Of a stretch of 64,000 nt of DNA, positions 51,224-59,377 are shown piece after piece. Source of the DNA: Bog-473 sp036268485 (GTDB lineage: Bacteria > Actinomycetota > Acidimicrobiia > Acidimicrobiales > RAAP-2); assembly GCA_036268485.1 (NCBI GenBank), contig DATAUC010000048.1, positions 62,001 to 126,000 on the forward strand, read 5' to 3'. How positions within the stretch are numbered: the stretch's first letter is position 1; every line of letters begins with the position of its first letter. Made by a program: the position numbers and the translations under genes. The notes under the pieces are model-generated. The model did not search any database and was not told where the DNA came from. It was given only the letters and a program-made list of their open reading frames with translations.

Positions 51224-53257
51224 GTGCTGATCAGGATCATTTTGGGCCTTGGCGTGACCGTTGTGGGCTTTGGCGTCGCCGCCAGGCGCTTTCACTGGCT
51301 TTCGAAGCTGATTCGTTCAGGTAAGCCGGCTCCTGAGCGGGTCCGGGGCAGCATCCTGCCCAAGGTCGAGGCCGAGACGGTCGAGGTGGCTGGCCAGAAG
51401 AAGCTCCTGCAGTGGACGATTCCGGGTCTGGCCCACTTCTTCACCATGTGGGGTTTCACGATCCTCCTCCTGACGATCGTTGAGGCTTACGGGGACCTCT
51501 TCCAGAAGACCTTCCACATTCCCGGCATCGGCCAGTGGGACTGGGTGGGCGCGGTCGAGGACTTCTTCACCGTGGCGGTCCTTTTGGCCTTAATCGTCTT
51601 CACCATCATCCGTATCAAGAATGCTCCGGCCAAGAAGGAGCGCCAGTCCCGTTTTTACGGCTCGCACACCGGGGCGGCCTGGCTTGTTCTGGCCATGATC
51701 GCCGGAGTGATGATCACGCTTCTCCTTTATCGGGCGGCTCAGGTCAACGCGGGTCAGTTCCCCTACGGCTGGGGCGCCTTCGCCTCCCATGCCATTGCCA
51801 AGTTGCTGCACCCTCTGGGGGCCGGCACGAACGCCGATCTAGCAACCATTTTCGTGATCCTGAATGTTGCCGTTATCTCAGGATTCATGGTCTTCGTCTC
51901 CTACTCCAAGCACCTCCACATCTTCATGGCTCCCATCAACGTTGCCTTCTCCCGCCGCCCCCGAGCCTTGGGCGCACTGGGCAAGACGCCGGACATGGAC
52001 ATGGAGAACATTGAAGAGGACACGGTCTTCGGTGTCGGTGAGATCGGCCACTTCAGCTGGAAGCAGATGCTGGACTTCGCCACCTGCACCGAGTGCGGCC
52101 GTTGCCAGTCGGCCTGTCCGGCCTGGAACACGGAGAAGCCTCTCTCGCCCAAACTTTTGATCATGGCCCTGCGGGACAACATGTTCGCCTCTGCCACCCC
52201 TCTTATGGGCGGCGAGGGTGAGTTCAAGATGTTGGTCCCCAATGTCATCGACCCCGATGTCCTGTGGTCGTGCACGACCTGCGGCGCCTGTGTCGAGGAG
52301 TGCCCGGTCGACATCGAGCACATCGACGCCATCGTCGACATGCGCCGCTACCAGGTCCTAATGGAGTCGGAGTTCCCTTCCGAGGCCGGCCTCATGCTGC
52401 GTAATGTGGAGAACCAGGGCGATCCCTGGGGTCTGGGCCAGGCCAAGCGGACCGAATGGACGCAGAGCCTGGACTTCGAGATTCCGGTCATTACCGGCAT
52501 CATTCCCGACGACGTCGAGTACCTCTACTGGGTGGGCTGTGCCGGTGCTCTGGACGAGCGCGCTCGCAAGGGCGTGCAGGCCACGGCCCGCATGCTGCAT
52601 CGAGCCGGTGTGACCTTCGGCATCCTTGGACCCAAGGAATCCTGCACCGGAGACCCGGTTCGCCGTCTCGGGAACGAATACCTCTACCAGGAGCAAGGTC
52701 GGGCCAACATCGCCATCTTGGATGCGGCGGGAGCCAAGAAGATCATCGCCAGCTGCCCGCACTGCTTCAACACCATCAAGAACGAGTACCCGGCACTGGG
52801 CGGCAACTACGAGGTCATCCACCACGCCGAACTGCTGGAGCATCTGGTCAAGTCAGGCAAGCTGGTGCCGGGCTCGGGCTACAACGGCAAGGTGACGTAC
52901 CACGATCCCTGCTACTTGGGTCGGCACAACCGCATCATCGAGGAGCCCCGCACGGTGCTCAGCGCCATGCCGGGCGTCGAGCAGATTGAGATGCGTCGGT
53001 GCAAGGAACGAGGCTTCTGTTGTGGTGCCGGTGGAGCCCGCATGTGGCTGGAAGAGAACATCGGCAAGCGCGTCAACATGGAGCGCATGGACGAGGCTCT
53101 TGGGACAGGCGCCGACGTGGTCTCGACGGCATGCCCCTACTGCATGATCATGCTGGACGACGCTGTCCGAGCCCATGGCAAGGAAGAGACTGTCCGGGTA
53201 CTCGACCTCTCCCAGCTAGTGGAAGAGTCCCTCAATCAGGCTCCGATCAGCAGCTAA
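51224..53257 (+). CDS. Membrane-bound iron-sulfur oxidoreductase (HdrD/GlpC-like)
   Basis: 677 residues. Five or so membrane helices make up the first 240 residues and suggest a NarI-like heme b or quinone module. Two [4Fe-4S] motifs follow: CTECGRCQSACP near residue 287 and CTTCGACVEECPVD near 349. Then two CCG domains: CAGA/ESC plus SCPHC, and DPCYLG plus GFCCGAGG plus ACPYC. This is the layout of the electron-transfer Fe-S proteins that serve ETF and lactate/glycolate-type dehydrogenases, moving electrons to quinone. GTG start has GAGGAG before it. Relatives in mycobacteria are membrane proteins of the same size. Confidence 0.9.
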   Translation: MLIRIILGLGVTVVGFGVAARRFHWLSKLIRSGKPAPERVRGSILPKVEAETVEVAGQKKLLQWTIPGLAHFFTMWGFTILLLTIVEAYGDLFQKTFHIPGIGQWDWVGAVEDFFTVAVLLALIVFTIIRIKNAPAKKERQSRFYGSHTGAAWLVLAMIAGVMITLLLYRAAQVNAGQFPYGWGAFASHAIAKLLHPLGAGTNADLATIFVILNVAVISGFMVFVSYSKHLHIFMAPINVAFSRRPRALGALGKTPDMDMENIEEDTVFGVGEIGHFSWKQMLDFATCTECGRCQSACPAWNTEKPLSPKLLIMALRDNMFASATPLMGGEGEFKMLVPNVIDPDVLWSCTTCGACVEECPVDIEHIDAIVDMRRYQVLMESEFPSEAGLMLRNVENQGDPWGLGQAKRTEWTQSLDFEIPVITGIIPDDVEYLYWVGCAGALDERARKGVQATARMLHRAGVTFGILGPKESCTGDPVRRLGNEYLYQEQGRANIAILDAAGAKKIIASCPHCFNTIKNEYPALGGNYEVIHHAELLEHLVKSGKLVPGSGYNGKVTYHDPCYLGRHNRIIEEPRTVLSAMPGVEQIEMRRCKERGFCCGAGGARMWLEENIGKRVNMERMDEALGTGADVVSTACPYCMIMLDDAVRAHGKEETVRVLDLSQLVEESLNQAPISS

Positions 53258-53676
53258 CTGGCAATCATGCCGTAGGAATACTCGGGGTGGATGGTGAGGA
53301 TGAGTCGCTGGTCAGTCACCATGGCCGCCCGATACTCGTCCCAATTGTCGTGCTCGCCGGTACCGGCCTTGTAATAGGCCACCAGCTTGTCGACGGTGGC
53401 GTCGTGGGGATCAGCCGCCACCGGTGAGAGTTCGGCCGTGCCCTCGAGCACCACGTACTGGAAGAAGTTGTCACCCAATACATAGAGGGAGATACGTGGG
53501 TCGCGCCGCATGTTGGCCGTCTTGGCCCGGGTGTCGGTAATGGAAACGGTGAGCGAGTCGTCGTCACCCGGCACGTAGAAGATGTTCGAGAGCTGCGGCC
53601 GGCCGTTGGCACGGATGGTCGTGAGCACTCCTTGGTGCCGGGCGGTGACGAATGCGAGTGCGGTGGTCAGGTCCAT
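53254..53676 (-). CDS. PPOX-class F420-dependent enzyme family protein
   Basis: 140 residues. The split-barrel core is seen in TTIRANGRPQLSNIFYVPGDDDSLTVS and in KTANMRRDPRISLYVLGDNFFQYVVLEGTAE. This short type is known in Actinobacteria as F420-dependent biliverdin reductase-like proteins or reductases; substrate not known. Its stop and that of the Fe-S gene overlap by 4 bp in convergent orientation. It is divergent from no gene and follows the MFS gene in the other direction. Confidence 0.8.
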   Translation of the reverse strand: MDLTTALAFVTARHQGVLTTIRANGRPQLSNIFYVPGDDDSLTVSITDTRAKTANMRRDPRISLYVLGDNFFQYVVLEGTAELSPVAADPHDATVDKLVAYYKAGTGEHDNWDEYRAAMVTDQRLILTIHPEYSYGMIAS

Positions 53677-53700
53677 GATCTGACCGTAGCGGGCCGATGA

Positions 53701-55155
53701 TCAGGCGGCCACGGTCTCGGCCAATTCCGTCTGGTCAGTGGACAGAATGACGGCCGGCTGCTGACGCCGTGTGGTGACCAGGGTCACGACGAGCGCCAGG
53801 ACGATGGAGACCGTCCCTCCCGTCAGCGCAACCGAGATGCCGTGGGCCAGGACAGCCTTGGCTGGTCCGGTGGCAGAGCGTGTGGCCGAGACGAACAGCG
53901 TGGTCAACACGGCAATGCCGAGACACCCGCCCACCTGGTGAAAGACGTTGACCAGCCCGGAGGCGGCACCAGCGTCCTCATCGGACACGCCCTGAATTCC
54001 CTTTCCGGTCAGCACGATGAAACAGACTCCGGCACCCGCACCCATGAAGAGCAACGGGATGGCGATCTCTGGGAAGTAGTGCGTTCCGGCCGACACCGTC
54101 CGGAGCCAGACCATGCCGCAAAGGTCAACGACCATCCCGGCAATGAGCAGTCGGGTGGTTCCGACACGAGGAGCCAGTCGGGGCACGACTCGAGCCATGG
54201 TGAACACCAGTGCTGTCATGGGGAGAAACGCGAAGCCAGCTTCAATGGCACTGAAGCCAAGGACACCCTGGAAGAACTGGGTCAGGAAGTAGAAGGTCGA
54301 GTACATCCCGGCGACGAGAAAGAGCCGGCTAACCAGAGCACCTGAGCGCTCCACGTTGGCAAAGAGATGCAGCGGCATCATGGGGTGGCGAGCTCGCAGT
54401 TCGGTCAGGATCAGGCCGCCCAGGAGGAGCAGGCCGCCGACAAAGGAGGCGACGGCCACGGAGTCGCCCCAACCGGCGGTCCCGGCTCGGACGAACCCGT
54501 AGACGATGGCGAACATGCCGAGGGAGCCGGTGACGGCGCCCGTGACATCGAAACTCTTGGTGTCTCGGGGCGTGTCCGGCAGGAAGCGGGGAGCGAGAGC
54601 CACGGCCGCGATACCGATCGGGACGTTGATGAAGAGCCCCCAGCGCCACGACAGGGCGCTGGTGAGGATCCCACCGAGCACGATTCCCACGCTGCCGGCC
54701 GCGCCACTGATCGCTCCGTAGAGGCTGACGGCCCGCAATCGAGCCGGACCTTCGTGGAACGTGACCATAAGAAGGGTCAGGGTGGCCGGGACGGCCACTG
54801 CGGCGGCCAGGCCCTGCACGGCTCGGGCCGCGATCAGCCATGCCGGGGACTGGGCGAGGCCTCCCATGAGGGAGGCAAAGGTGAAGAGAGCCAGTCCGGC
54901 AATGAAGACCCGTCTCCTGCCTAGAACGTCTCCTGCCCGAGCTCCGAGCAGCAGCAGACCACCAAAGGGCAGCATGTAGGCGTTCTGGACCCAGGAGAGG
55001 CCCGTGGCTGAGAAGCCCAGTGACCGATGGATGGCCGGGAGGGCGGCAATCACGACCGAAGCATCGAGCACGGCCATGAGCTGGGCAGCGAGAATGATGG
55101 CCAACACCACGGTCGACGAACGGACCGCGGTTGGCTTAAGAGATTGGAGAGTCAT
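53701..55155 (-). CDS. DHA2-family MFS multidrug exporter (EmrB/QacA type)
   Basis: 484 residues, 14 membrane segments. The first helix has MAVLDASVVIAALPAI, the motif C-like GAISGAAGSVGIVLGGIL is in helix 5, and GARAGDVLGRRRVF is motif A. DHA2 members export drugs and dyes by proton exchange. The ATG 55155 has GAAAGG before it. The longer frame from 55239 would run through the operators and is not the start. It is transcribed away from the TetR gene across two palindromic operators. Confidence 0.92.
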   Translation of the reverse strand: MTLQSLKPTAVRSSTVVLAIILAAQLMAVLDASVVIAALPAIHRSLGFSATGLSWVQNAYMLPFGGLLLLGARAGDVLGRRRVFIAGLALFTFASLMGGLAQSPAWLIAARAVQGLAAAVAVPATLTLLMVTFHEGPARLRAVSLYGAISGAAGSVGIVLGGILTSALSWRWGLFINVPIGIAAVALAPRFLPDTPRDTKSFDVTGAVTGSLGMFAIVYGFVRAGTAGWGDSVAVASFVGGLLLLGGLILTELRARHPMMPLHLFANVERSGALVSRLFLVAGMYSTFYFLTQFFQGVLGFSAIEAGFAFLPMTALVFTMARVVPRLAPRVGTTRLLIAGMVVDLCGMVWLRTVSAGTHYFPEIAIPLLFMGAGAGVCFIVLTGKGIQGVSDEDAGAASGLVNVFHQVGGCLGIAVLTTLFVSATRSATGPAKAVLAHGISVALTGGTVSIVLALVVTLVTTRRQQPAVILSTDQTELAETVAA

Positions 55156-55194
55156 AACGGGGGCCTTTCGCTGTAGCGATGTACCAGCTAAAGT

Positions 55195-55233
55195 GGAGGT
55201 ACGCCTCCGATAGTAACGGAGGTATACCTCCGT
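55195..55233. promoter_or_regulatory. Twin TetR operators between mfs and tetR
   Basis: GGAGGTACGCCTCC (55195-55208) and the perfect 18-bp palindrome ACGGAGGTATACCTCCGT (55216-55233). Both share GGAGGTAYRCCTCC, with centres 23 bp apart. They lie between the divergent MFS and TetR genes, consistent with repression of both. Confidence 0.82.
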
Positions 55234-55260
55234 TTGCAAGCGGTGGGGAGAAATTCATTC

Positions 55261-55842
55261 ATGACCAGCACAGAATCAATCCCAGAGCTCCTGGCGAGAC
55301 GGCCCCAGCGGGCTGATGCGCGCCGCAACTACGAGAAACTGATCACCGTGGCCCGAGAGACCTTTGCCACCGAAGGCGTTACCGCCTCACTTGAGGAGAT
55401 TGCCCGCCGGGCCGGCGTGGGCATCGGGACGCTGTATCGACACTTCCCGGCGCGGCAGGACCTGCTGGAGGCTGTCTACGCCGACGATGTCGATGCGGTG
55501 GTTCGTTCAGCTGAAGAGGTGGCGGACCTGCCTCCATGGGATGCGCTGGAGAAGTGGCTGCAGCAGCTGGTCGAGTACCTGGCCACTAAGAAGGCATTGG
55601 CCCAGGCGGTCAACTTCCAGTCGGAGCTCTTTAAGGGCGGACGTGCCTCAGTGCACGATGCCGGCGAGAAGATCCTCCGACGTGCCCAGGATGCTGATGT
55701 GGCGCGACCTGAGGTGAGCTTCGATGACGTGCTTCGGCTGATCCACGGGGTGACGATGATCGACTTCGTCGAACCCGGTCAGAGCGAACGGATCATGGCC
55801 ATGGCCTTGGACGGTCTGCGCAGCCAACCGCCTCACCGCTAG
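55261..55842 (+). CDS. TetR-family repressor of the adjacent exporter
   Basis: 193 residues. The N-terminal helix-turn-helix has FATEGVTASLEEIARRAGVGIGTLYRHFPARQDLLEAVY, core RRAGVGIGTLYRHFP, the TetR_N signature. The C-terminal ligand domain is divergent, as usual. ATG 55261 has GGGGAG upstream. Two operator palindromes precede it, so it should control itself and the DHA2 pump. The ligand is unknown. Confidence 0.92.
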   Translation: MTSTESIPELLARRPQRADARRNYEKLITVARETFATEGVTASLEEIARRAGVGIGTLYRHFPARQDLLEAVYADDVDAVVRSAEEVADLPPWDALEKWLQQLVEYLATKKALAQAVNFQSELFKGGRASVHDAGEKILRRAQDADVARPEVSFDDVLRLIHGVTMIDFVEPGQSERIMAMALDGLRSQPPHR

Positions 55843-55859
55843 GCCGGTTCAGTAGTTGT

Positions 55860-56588
55860 TCAGGCGACGGTGACCTCGGCCGAACGATCGGCAATCAGCA
55901 GGTAGGCCAGACCGGCGATGATGGCGCCGACCAGTGGGGCCACGATGAAGAGCCACAACTGGCTGGTGGAATGCCCGCCCAGAATGAGCGCTGGGCCGAT
56001 ACTGCGTGCTGGATTTACCGAGGTGCCGGTCAACGGAATACCGATGAGGTGGACCGTGACGAGGGCCATGCCGATGGCCACACCGGCCGCACCCTGAATG
56101 GCGGCCCGGTGGGTTGAGAAGAGGACCACCATCACGAACACAAAGGTGAGGACCACTTCGGTGATGAAGGCGCCCCGTTGACTGAGGTGGGTGATCGAAT
56201 AGGTGCCGTAGCCGTCGGTCCCGAGGCCTTGGACGGCGCGTGAATAGCCGGGGATGGCGGCGACCATCTGCCAGAGGACAACGGCACCAACGAGACCACC
56301 GGCCACTTGGGCCACCATGTAGGCGATTCCTTCGCCGATCTTCATGCGCCTCGTGACCAGGAAGCCCATGGTCACCGCAGGGTTGATATGGCAGCCCGAC
56401 ACGGGACCAATGGCGTAGACGAGGGCAATCAGCACCAGTCCGAATGAAAGGGCCGTGGCGGCCACCCCAGCGGAGATGCTTCCGCCAAAAAGTTTGAATC
56501 CAAAAGTAAGGGTGGCGGTTCCCACCGCAATGATTACCAGCACTGCAGTGCCAATGAATTCGGCCGCCAACTTCTTGGCGTTGATCAT
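55860..56588 (-). CDS. aqpZ: Aquaporin Z-type water channel
   Basis: 242 residues. Six membrane helices with two NPA loops: GCHINPAVTMGF and TSVNPARSIGPAL. His in TVHLIGIPLTGTSVNPARS fits the AqpZ pore rather than the glycerol facilitator GlpF. It passes water across the cytoplasmic membrane. The ATG at 56588 follows GGGAGGTCGAA; an in-frame start at 56681 would add a non-helical 31 residues. Convergent with the TetR gene. Confidence 0.92.
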   Translation of the reverse strand: MINAKKLAAEFIGTAVLVIIAVGTATLTFGFKLFGGSISAGVAATALSFGLVLIALVYAIGPVSGCHINPAVTMGFLVTRRMKIGEGIAYMVAQVAGGLVGAVVLWQMVAAIPGYSRAVQGLGTDGYGTYSITHLSQRGAFITEVVLTFVFVMVVLFSTHRAAIQGAAGVAIGMALVTVHLIGIPLTGTSVNPARSIGPALILGGHSTSQLWLFIVAPLVGAIIAGLAYLLIADRSAEVTVA

Positions 56589-56812
56589 TTCGACCTCCCA
56601 ATGTCCCGGTGATCCGGCGAGGAATTGCGGACTGTCGAAGTTTGTCAGCGAGAGAGGAAGCGATCGCGGATACTGGCGCATGAGGCAGATGTACCTGCCT
56701 GTCGATTTCCACAGACAGCGTCTGACGGGGCACGGTGAGCAGCTGTTTGCTAAAACCGCTGCTCATGCGAGGCAATCGCAACCAGATTTACACGAACTGA
56801 GGTGGGACACGG

Positions 56813-57601
56813 ATGATTCGTACCCAAGACCGATACGACCGGTTCGCAGGAGTCGTCGACACTCCAATGCTGGCTCTCACGATCTTGTGGACGCCTGTGC
56901 TGATCATTCCACTCGTCACAAGCGTCCATGGCTCATTGGCTGCATCGTTCGACGCCGTTGACTACACGGTGTGGGCGTTGTTCTCATTGGAGTACATCAT
57001 CAAGCTATGGCTCGCACCCAATCGCGGACGGTTCTTCAGGAGTCACATCTTGGATTTGCTGATCGTTGCCGTACCATTTTTTCGACCTCTGAGGATGGGT
57101 CGACTCGTCCGCCTCTTGCGATTGGCACGCGTTGGGGTTGTCCTAGTCGAGACATTGCGCCGTGCTCGTTCCATTCTTACGCACAACGGATTTCACTTCG
57201 TGGTATTAGCGGCCGGAATATTGGTGTTTGCCTGTGCAGGCTTAGTCACTTTTGCCGAACGACATGCCCCGGGTTCCAATATTCACGATTTCGGCCAGGG
57301 GCTGTGGTGGGCAATCGTCACGGTTACGACAGTGGGATACGGCGACCGCTATCCCGTCACACCATTCGGTCAAGGTGTTGCTGTCCTCCTCATGCTTGTC
57401 GGCATCGGTTTGATTGGAACCCTGACAGCAACTGTGGCGAGTTACTTTGTTCAAGAGAAGACCACCGCAACAGACGAGAGGCTTGAGCGCATTGAGTCGC
57501 TGTTGGCTCAATTGCTGGCGAGTGGAACTTCAGCACCCCCCTTGGACTTGGCGGCGGATATGTCTGGAACCCTTCGGGCTCCTCCGATCCAGGGAGACTA
57601 A
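56813..57601 (+). CDS. Voltage-gated-like potassium channel
   Basis: 262 residues. Six membrane segments, with S4 as RPLRMGRLVRLLRLARVG, carrying five Arg at three-residue spacing, a voltage-sensor pattern. The selectivity filter TTVGYGD is near residues 171-177, the K+ channel hallmark. The C-terminal end has a short coiled-coil-like segment (ATDERLERIESLLAQLL). The gene is less GC-rich than its neighbours. ATG at 56813; it is divergent from aqpZ with a 224-bp intergenic region holding no recognised RNA. Confidence 0.88.
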   Translation: MIRTQDRYDRFAGVVDTPMLALTILWTPVLIIPLVTSVHGSLAASFDAVDYTVWALFSLEYIIKLWLAPNRGRFFRSHILDLLIVAVPFFRPLRMGRLVRLLRLARVGVVLVETLRRARSILTHNGFHFVVLAAGILVFACAGLVTFAERHAPGSNIHDFGQGLWWAIVTVTTVGYGDRYPVTPFGQGVAVLLMLVGIGLIGTLTATVASYFVQEKTTATDERLERIESLLAQLLASGTSAPPLDLAADMSGTLRAPPIQGD

Positions 57602-57742
57602 ACGGACAAGGACCTTAGCCCCGACATCCCTCATTGGTGCTGGTGTCGGTAGGTCCAAGGCAGCATCGGTGGCCAGCCAGTGTTGGCGAACGAGCGCTTG
57701 TTCGCCAATAGGCCTAGTGTCATCGCCACTGGGGGGTCAGTA

Positions 57743-58480
57743 ATGCGACTGAGACTGAGGAAGGTTGGATGCGCTGCGGCGGCAGTTCTGATCGGGACTG
57801 CTGTGTTCGGGTTGGGGAGCACCGCCGGAGCGAAGTCGATTAAGGGGTCGGCGCCGGCAATGACGAAGGTCTGCGTCAAGGTCGCGACCGGTCACAAGAG
57901 TTTGACGAAGACCCAGCTTGCGGATTGCTCGCATCTTTCCCTCGTCAAACAGCACTGCAAAGCGGGACCGAGCATTGTCGTGATTCGGGTGAGCAAGAGG
58001 GAGTTTGGCCTCCGTCTGGGCCATAGGCCGGTACCTCTCGGATCGACATACTCGAGGGCGAAGCTGACAATCATCTGCGGAGTTCCGATGACTCCCACCA
58101 CAGTCGCTTCGGCGATCAAGCCAACGAGTGTCCCCAAGGCGACTACTACTACCACGAAGGCAGTCGTCCCGACGACGAAGCCAGCCGAGACGACCACGAC
58201 TACCACGAGAGCCGTGGCAGTCACCACGACGACTCGCGCTCCGGTCACCACGACGACTCGCGCTCCGGTCACCACGACGACGGCCGCTCCGCCACCGCCG
58301 CCCCCAACGACCACGACCGTGGTGGCGCCTGCCGGATGCCACCCGATGAGCGCAGCCGGCAACTGCTACGAAGCTGGCGAAATCTGTAGCGATGCCGACC
58401 ACGGCCTGGTCGGAGTGGCGGGAAACGGGGCCACCATCACGTGTGAGAACGACAACGGGTGGCGCTGGGTAGTCACCTGA
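57743..58480 (+). CDS. Secreted protein with Thr/Pro-rich linker and Cys-rich end
   Basis: 245 residues. The signal peptide is MRLRLRKVGCAAAAVLIGT with a cleavage region STAGAKS. A first segment with four cysteines follows, then about 80 residues of Thr, Ala and Pro with TTTTRAPV repeats, a PPPPPP run, and a last segment with four cysteines (GCHPMSAAGNCYEAGEICSD, then ITCENDNGWRW). It looks like a cell-envelope protein with two small disulfide modules joined by a flexible spacer. Function unknown. Confidence 0.75.
   Translation: MRLRLRKVGCAAAAVLIGTAVFGLGSTAGAKSIKGSAPAMTKVCVKVATGHKSLTKTQLADCSHLSLVKQHCKAGPSIVVIRVSKREFGLRLGHRPVPLGSTYSRAKLTIICGVPMTPTTVASAIKPTSVPKATTTTTKAVVPTTKPAETTTTTTRAVAVTTTTRAPVTTTTRAPVTTTTAAPPPPPPTTTTVVAPAGCHPMSAAGNCYEAGEICSDADHGLVGVAGNGATITCENDNGWRWVVT
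58220..58291 (+). repeat. Tandem 24-bp coding repeat (three units)
   Basis: Units at 58220-58243, 58244-58267 and 58268-58291; the first two identical, the third changed near its middle. Each codes VTTTTRAP-like residues in the Thr/Pro linker. In-frame copy changes would alter linker length. Confidence 0.85.
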
Positions 58481-58579
58481 TCCTTGTGGCTTCGCTCACC
58501 GTCCAGTGGATGGGCGACCTCGCTCACAGGCCGAGACGCGGCAAATTCGGATAGAAGATGATTTCAGGAGGGCACGCCA

Positions 58580-58753
58580 GTGGCGCGATGGAAAAGTTTG
58601 CGTACTCAGCTCTACCGGGCTGCTCGGGACCTGGGGAATGTCGAAGCAGCAGAAAAAGGCCCAGCTTCATACGGCAAGCGGGTCGCCCGTCGGAAGGTCT
58701 ATGCCAAGACCAATGGGCTAACCGGCAAGTTCTTGAAGAAGCTCGGGCTCTGA
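58580..58753 (+). CDS. Conserved 57-residue basic protein
   Basis: 57 residues from GTG 58580, preceded by AGGAGG at 8 bp. The product begins VARWKSLRTQLYRAARDLGN and has many Lys/Arg (KRVARRKVYAKT, LTGKFLKKLG). I recognise this as a small actinobacterial family of unknown function. It is co-directional with the secreted gene and ends 32 bp before the convergent cNMP-binding gene. It may bind nucleic acid, judging only by charge. Confidence 0.75.
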   Translation: MARWKSLRTQLYRAARDLGNVEAAEKGPASYGKRVARRKVYAKTNGLTGKFLKKLGL

Positions 58754-58785
58754 GGAGCACTCAAGAGGACTCCAGCAGTGGCTCC

Positions 58786-59208
58786 TTAGTTGTAAGCCCG
58801 CTCGTCAGCCTCGCGAAGACGGGTGGCCATGGCGGCCAGCATCTTGCGGGCCAAGGCGGGGACTGAGTCCAGGACGCCGTTGAACTGGCGCTGGCCCAGG
58901 ACGAGCAGGTTCATCTCGGTGTCGGAAATGACGGAGGCCGAACGGGGCCGGCGGTCCAGCAGGGCGAGCTCGCCGAAGTACTGGCCGGGTCCGAGCGTGG
59001 CCACCTTGCGATTGTTGCGCTTGACCGAGGCCTGGCCCTTGACGATCAGGAAGAACTCCCGGCCGATGGTCCCCTGTTCACAGAGGACCCGGCCCGGGGG
59101 CACGGTGACCTCCTCGAGGGCCTTGCGGATGGTCCGGATGTCCTTTGCCGAGGAGGTTGAAAACAACCAGATCCGGGAAAGGTCGAGGTCATAGCCACCT
59201 GTGGTCAT
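58786..59208 (-). CDS. Cyclic-nucleotide-binding domain protein
   Basis: 140 residues from ATG 59208 (a 25-residue longer form is possible). One cNMP-binding domain: VPPGRVLCEQGTIGREFFLIVKG, then the phosphate-binding cassette YFGELALLDRRPRSASV, with Glu in GELAL and Arg in RSASV. No output domain. It is a second copy of the type at 31777, but not a close duplicate. Role unknown; it may sense cAMP. Confidence 0.8.
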   Translation of the reverse strand: MTTGGYDLDLSRIWLFSTSSAKDIRTIRKALEEVTVPPGRVLCEQGTIGREFFLIVKGQASVKRNNRKVATLGPGQYFGELALLDRRPRSASVISDTEMNLLVLGQRQFNGVLDSVPALARKMLAAMATRLREADERAYN

Positions 59209-59377
59209 GTCCACAGGGTACCCAAGACGGTGTTCATCTGCTGGAAACACGCGCGTCGTACTGGCGAAATCCTGAATCCCCATACTGGCTGCGGCACAAC
59301 GATGTCCGGTGGCTCCCCGTTACTCGCCTGGCGGGCTGGGTGGCTTACCGGCTGACACCGTGAAAGGGGCACCGAGA

